Origin: Candidatus Obscuribacter phosphatis
GTDB taxonomy: Bacteria; Cyanobacteriota; Vampirovibrionia; Obscuribacterales; Obscuribacteraceae
Length of the DNA: 64,000 nucleotides
Assembly: GCA_001899315.1 (NCBI GenBank)
Contig: MOYA01000001.1
Coordinates: 869,105-933,104 of the forward strand
Direction: 5' to 3'
Shown: positions 60,410 to 64,000 of the stretch, one piece after another
Layout: each line of letters opens with the position of its first letter
Position numbering within the stretch: position 1 is the stretch's first letter
Made by a program: the position numbers and the translations under genes
The notes under the pieces: model-generated
Told to the model about the DNA's origin: nothing
The model's input: the letters and a program-made list of their open reading frames with translations, nothing else
Database searches by the model: none

Positions 60410-61663
60410 TTAGCCCTTAAGCAGGCGCAGATTTTCTTGCGCTTTGAAGCCTGGAAAGATTGTTTCGGCTTGTTTTTGACTGAGTCCCATATGTTCCGCC
60501 ACCGTGGTCTTCAAGACGCCTCTAAAGTCGGAGTAGACAGGTAGATCTCGCCCTTCGTATAGATTTTTCTGGGCTATGCCGTTCCATTTGCCGAAGATCT
60601 TGCCGCCTTCCACAGGACCGCCAAGCAGCCAGATGAAGTTGCCATGTCCGTGGTCTGTGCCGCCGTTGCCATTCTCTTTGACAGTACGTCCGAACTCAGA
60701 CATGACTACAATAAGTGTGCGCTCAAAACTTGAACCAAGACTGTTGGCCAGTTCTGCCAGACCTCTTCCCACCACATTGAGATTGTTGGCCAGTGGTCCT
60801 TGTGCCGCACCCTGGTTGACATGGGTATCAAAGCCGCCCAGGTCGACAAAAGCAACCTGAATCTTTGGTTCTTCTCTAATAAGCTTACCGACTTGTTTAC
60901 CAAAGCCGCTGAATTTATTAGCCTGTACCGCCCCTTGGTCGGCGGCGGTCATAGTATCGGAGAGTTTCTCGTTGATTGTGGCTCTTGCTTCCATACCTTC
61001 TCTAAAGGCTTGTCCCAGATCGTCTTTTCGATCTTCATACATTTTCTCGAAGGCGCGGGCGATATAGGGGCTTTCGATGGCGCTCACTTTTTTGCGGTTA
61101 GAAGGTGCGTACGTGGCACAGGCTATTGGTCCTTGCAGTATGCGCGGTGTAGTGGTGCCCACATTGAGAGCTCTTACCGGTGAGCCGTTATCGGGCAGTT
61201 CTTTGAGCAGGCGGTTTAACCAGCCGGTGCTGCCTGCTTTGACGCCGGGTAGACCGCTCTCCATATAATCTTGGGCGTCGAAGTGTGAACGGGTTGGGTC
61301 AGGTGAACCTGAGTTAGCCACAAAAGCTAGATTTTTGTTTTGCCAAAAGGAAAGCAGCGGGGCGAGATTGGGATGGAGTCCGAAGTCCCCGTCTAATTTG
61401 AGGACACCGCCTTCTTGTCCTGGTTTGGGAATAGCAATCTTAGGGCGGAGGCTGTAATACTGCGGGTCTGAATAGGGCACTACGGCGCTCAAGCCGTCTA
61501 GGGCGCCTCTTAAAAATACCACTACTAATTTATTGGCGCTCTGGGTGCTGCGGCTGCGGTCGAGAGCAAACGCCGATATTGAAGAGGAAAAGGGAAGATC
61601 AAGTATTCCCGAGTTGAGCATGGCCGCTCCGGCTATTGTTTTTAGGAAGTCTCTTCTATTCAT
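60410..61663 (-). CDS. Tat-exported DUF1501 protein
   Basis: 417 residues with a twin-arginine leader (NRRDFLKTIAGAAML). DUF1501 proteins belong to the alkaline-phosphatase-like/sulfatase-like fold; here the GGFDTHVNQG and FGRTVKENGNGGTDHGHG motifs (conserved in the family) are present. The gene is 69 bp after the DUF1800 gene and forms the usual DUF1800/DUF1501 operon. The function is not known; the pair is thought to be extracytoplasmic. Confidence 0.92.
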   Translation of the reverse strand: MNRRDFLKTIAGAAMLNSGILDLPFSSSISAFALDRSRSTQSANKLVVVFLRGALDGLSAVVPYSDPQYYSLRPKIAIPKPGQEGGVLKLDGDFGLHPNLAPLLSFWQNKNLAFVANSGSPDPTRSHFDAQDYMESGLPGVKAGSTGWLNRLLKELPDNGSPVRALNVGTTTPRILQGPIACATYAPSNRKKVSAIESPYIARAFEKMYEDRKDDLGQAFREGMEARATINEKLSDTMTAADQGAVQANKFSGFGKQVGKLIREEPKIQVAFVDLGGFDTHVNQGAAQGPLANNLNVVGRGLAELANSLGSSFERTLIVVMSEFGRTVKENGNGGTDHGHGNFIWLLGGPVEGGKIFGKWNGIAQKNLYEGRDLPVYSDFRGVLKTTVAEHMGLSQKQAETIFPGFKAQENLRLLKG

Positions 61664-61688
61664 ATTTTCAGCCTTTATATTGGAGCCT

Positions 61689-61730
61689 TTTTCAGATAAG
61701 TCTTTTCAGATAAGCCTTTTCAGATAAGCC
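61689..61730. repeat. 14-bp tandem repeat
   Basis: Three copies of TTTTCAGATAAGCC (the first with GTC) between the DUF1800 stop codon and the DUF1501 start, lengthening the operon spacer. Confidence 0.85.
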
Positions 61731-61732
61731 TT

Positions 61733-63463
61733 TTAGTAGACCATAAACTCTGGACTGCCCAAGACAAGCGGGGCTTTTAAGTTTTGCGGCGCCTCTTTCA
61801 CTGCTTGAATGGTGCGGGAGGAGAGGTCTTGCGTGCAGGCATCGGCAATCATAGCTGGGTCTGTGTGTCCAATTTTCACTCCGGGGCAGCGTCCGGTACC
61901 AAGGGCAGTGGCATAGTTCAAGCGGTTGAGCAGATTGTCCGGATTGAGCCAGGCTTCTTTAGTATTCTTGTAGCCATCGGGTGTCAGGCACTGATATAGA
62001 GGCATACCGGTTTGCTTGAGAAAGCCTAATATCAATTTTGGATCTTCAACCTTTGAATTGGTTGCCCTCAATGAAGAGAGCAGATAGCGATAAGGTGATT
62101 TGAACTTAGCACCGCGATATTTCTTTTCGTAGAACTCGCTTGAATGAAAGAGAGTATCAAGCGTAGCCGCTATATCTCCGTCGCTATCGAGAAAACGCTT
62201 GGACATTTTTTCGACCAGGCTCTTGGGCGGGCTATCGGCTACAAAGTACTGCGCCAGTTTGTAGCTGATATGACGAGCTGTGGCTGGATGGCGGGCGAGC
62301 AGGTCTAAGACCTTTTCTATCTCAGCTTCGCCTTCACCCTTAATTACTTGTCCCAGCAAAACCTTGTCGCCAAAGTCATGTCTGTTTTTGTCAAAGTAAT
62401 AGCCCAATTCTCGGTTTCCCTTAATCTGGGGAGGTGGACCGTATTCACGCACGAGGCGCCGACGAGTCCTCTCCGGCTGAGCGGCGCCGCCAATCTCTGC
62501 CAATCGGTCTCTTCCTGTCTTGGAGAGCATAGCCTGACCGGCCATGCCCATGGCTGTGATGTCGGCGCTGTTTTTGAGATTGCCGCCGCCCCCGGCTCCC
62601 GGGGGCAAGCCCAATCCGGTCAATACTCTAGCCAGTTCTTGCACATCTTTTTGGGTATAGCCGCCATCCACCCCAAGGGTATGCAATTCCATCAGTTCTC
62701 TGGCGTAGTTCTCGTTGATTCCAGAGAAACGACCTCGCTTCTTACCTTCAAGTTCGTTTGCCGGCGCAGAACTGCCTGGATCTTTGGTGTTTTGCCAGTT
62801 ATCTAGATAAAAGAGCATGCCCGAGTGGTGTGCAGTGGCACCGAGCATGTCTCTAAACTTGCTGAGTACAAAGGGTCTGATCGCTCTTTCTTCGTAAGAG
62901 CCTATCCAGACATGGTCCAAGCCCTTTTCTTGGGAGATGTTGAAATGATTGAACCAGAAATCGGTCATCACTTCTTTCAGCTCTTGAGGGCTTTCGGTGG
63001 CCCGTTTGATTCTGGTCAGTGCACTTTCTTCGTAGAGCTTGCGCTGGTATTCACCTATCACTTTCTTGACTGCTTCGTCTTCTTTGGGTGAGCCGTTTTG
63101 ATTGCCTTTGGCTAGCGCCATCAAAGCCGGTCTTCCATAGTTGAGAAAGAGATAGACTGGGTCTTTTGCTCTAGCTTCAACCTTGCCTAATTTTTCAATT
63201 TCTTCTGAAAGAGTTATTTTTTCGGGATGCAGTTGCCGGGTTAGATAGTTCTCCAGCCCTTCCTCTTCTACTTCCTCAATCTGTCCAGGTTTGGCGCCAA
63301 AAGTAAGCCGACTGAGGACATGGGCTACTTTGCCTTCTATGTCCACGTCGGTTTTCTCGTCTTTTGACTGTACTGCCGGGGCAAATGAGGTGATTAGAGC
63401 GCCGGCCAGGGCGGCCAGGCAAAGAGAGGCTATATGGCCGGGGCGAACTCTTTTCTCTGTCAT
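61733..63463 (-). CDS. DUF1800 protein
   Basis: 576 residues from the ATG at 63463 with a signal peptide (HIASLCLAALAGALITSFAPAVQS). The family signature HVLSRLTFGAKPGQIEEV opens the domain, and FWFNHFNI, GINENYARELMELHTLGVDGGYTQKDV and AGLLPNPDNLLNRLNYATAL-like segments follow. DUF1800 proteins are large, secreted, helical and of unknown function, almost always beside DUF1501. First gene of the operon. Confidence 0.92.
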   Translation of the reverse strand: MTEKRVRPGHIASLCLAALAGALITSFAPAVQSKDEKTDVDIEGKVAHVLSRLTFGAKPGQIEEVEEEGLENYLTRQLHPEKITLSEEIEKLGKVEARAKDPVYLFLNYGRPALMALAKGNQNGSPKEDEAVKKVIGEYQRKLYEESALTRIKRATESPQELKEVMTDFWFNHFNISQEKGLDHVWIGSYEERAIRPFVLSKFRDMLGATAHHSGMLFYLDNWQNTKDPGSSAPANELEGKKRGRFSGINENYARELMELHTLGVDGGYTQKDVQELARVLTGLGLPPGAGGGGNLKNSADITAMGMAGQAMLSKTGRDRLAEIGGAAQPERTRRRLVREYGPPPQIKGNRELGYYFDKNRHDFGDKVLLGQVIKGEGEAEIEKVLDLLARHPATARHISYKLAQYFVADSPPKSLVEKMSKRFLDSDGDIAATLDTLFHSSEFYEKKYRGAKFKSPYRYLLSSLRATNSKVEDPKLILGFLKQTGMPLYQCLTPDGYKNTKEAWLNPDNLLNRLNYATALGTGRCPGVKIGHTDPAMIADACTQDLSSRTIQAVKEAPQNLKAPLVLGSPEFMVY

Positions 63464-63552
63464 AACTTTTGTCCAGTTTTGTAGGGCCGTAATTAGATAA
63501 CGTAATTTGGCTCCAAAAAGTTCAATTTTTCGGCACAATTTAATCTAAGAAA

Positions 63553-63762
63553 TTAAAGGTCGATATCGTGCCTGATTAAAAAGATGACTCCGCCGAAAAT
63601 AAAGCAGATGCTGCCGACAGCAATCAAGATGTAAAAGGCAATGGTGCCGATTGGATCGCTGCCTACGGCAGTTTCATGCAAATACCAAGCCAGACCAAGG
63701 AAGGCAATGGAGACTATAAGCACACCCAGTATAAATATGGTCTTTAGCTTGCTTGGTTCCAT
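63553..63762 (-). CDS. Small two-TM protein
   Basis: 69 residues from the ATG at 63762 (GGAG 8 nt upstream); an ATG at 63810 would add 16 residues. Two membrane helices (TIFILGVLIVSIAFLGLAWYL; IAFYILIAVGSICFIFGGVIFLI) with short ends. No family recognised. Confidence 0.6.
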   Translation of the reverse strand: MEPSKLKTIFILGVLIVSIAFLGLAWYLHETAVGSDPIGTIAFYILIAVGSICFIFGGVIFLIRHDIDL

Positions 63763-63866
63763 ATAGAGTGCTCCACACAGCGTGCTGCCATAACTGTTGC
63801 TTGCTGTCATCTTATTAGCTTCTTCCGAAACTAGTCCTATTCTAGCCCCAATCTCAGTAAGTGCTC

Positions 63867-64000
63867 CTATATATTTCGCGCACCGGCATTGATATAGTCC
63901 TGCAAAATAGAAATGATTTCGTCCTTACCAGAGCGGCGGGCATCATCTATTGGCTTGTTCCCAAAGCGGTCGGCGCGGTTTGGATCTACGCCAATACTAA
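63867..64000 (-). CDS. Ankyrin-repeat protein, C-terminal end only
   Basis: The minus strand from the right edge reads GVDPNRADRFGNKPIDDARRSGKDEI...LQDYINAGARN then a stop (TAG at 63869-63867). The DPNxADxxGxxPIxxA-x-x-G-x-x-x-I pattern is an ankyrin repeat. Only the end is inside the window, so role and full length cannot be given. Confidence 0.7.
   Translation of the reverse strand, partial: SIGVDPNRADRFGNKPIDDARRSGKDEIISILQDYINAGARNI

Overview
This 64 kb window looks like chromosome of a Gram-negative, non-photosynthetic bacterium with moderate GC content. The best guess is the Obscuribacterales (Vampirovibrionia/Melainabacteria, the non-photosynthetic sisters of Cyanobacteria). The guess rests on gene content: a class III-like polyphosphate kinase 2, many TPR proteins, caspase-like hydrolases, DUF4239 and DUF1501/DUF1800 proteins, c-type cytochromes and Tad-type pilin-like proteins. 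It is an inference, not a proof. There is no rRNA, CRISPR array, intact insertion sequence or prophage. One tRNA (Val, anticodon UAC) is present.

Layout. 0-5 kb: a GNAT acetyltransferase cut by the left edge, smpB, a secreted GHL10-type glycosidase and a TPR/zinc-ribbon/SAF protein. 5-10 kb: a tandem ribbon-helix-helix protein with a long structured leader, then a leftward operon (acyl-CoA dehydrogenase, membrane protein, polyprenyl synthase, divergent PAP2). 9.6-11.5 kb: two LD-carboxypeptidase paralogues in tandem, the second without its catalytic triad. 11.5-15.5 kb: a leftward coupled set (peptide ABC ATPase, bifunctional NAD(P)H-hydrate repair enzyme, TPR/TonB-C lipoprotein). 15.5-24 kb: a secreted tyrosine phosphatase, an RCK protein with a degenerate pore, a HypD paralogue without key cysteines, a Yip1-like protein, DUF4239, MerC and a Fur regulator. 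24-30 kb: tRNA-Val and a three-gene cluster containing a bacterial eRF1-like (baeRF) protein and a 1118-residue protein. 30-45 kb: two secreted caspase-like proteins with TPRs, CorA, a DEAD-box helicase, a winged-helix/Ser-Thr kinase fusion, TrhO, a disrupted beta-barrel gene, a degenerate GGDEF protein, a tandem Usp and an exported-looking methyltransferase. 45-52 kb: a triheme cytochrome c, PspA, PPK2, a DUF4388/degenerate GGDEF protein and a subtilase with a foldable leader. 52-57 kb: a transposase-derived DNA-binding protein, pilin-like genes and an ArsC/Spx protein; this stretch holds two 26-bp perfect palindromes in promoter regions. 57-64 kb: a saccharopine-dehydrogenase-like enzyme, DUF4239, a DUF900 hydrolase, the DUF1501/DUF1800 pair, a small membrane protein and the end of an ankyrin gene.

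Three themes stand out. First, several proteins keep a recognisable enzyme or channel fold but have lost the signature residues (LD-carboxypeptidase 2, HypD, RCK pore, two GGDEF domains, the transposase), which suggests regulatory re-use. Second, several genes without a Shine-Dalgarno have a -10-like hexamer ending 6-7 nt before the start codon, as expected for leaderless mRNAs. Third, the 52-55 kb stretch (zinc-ribbon/winged-helix protein, matching 26-bp palindromes, divergent pilin-like genes) is the best candidate for an undescribed regulatory system.
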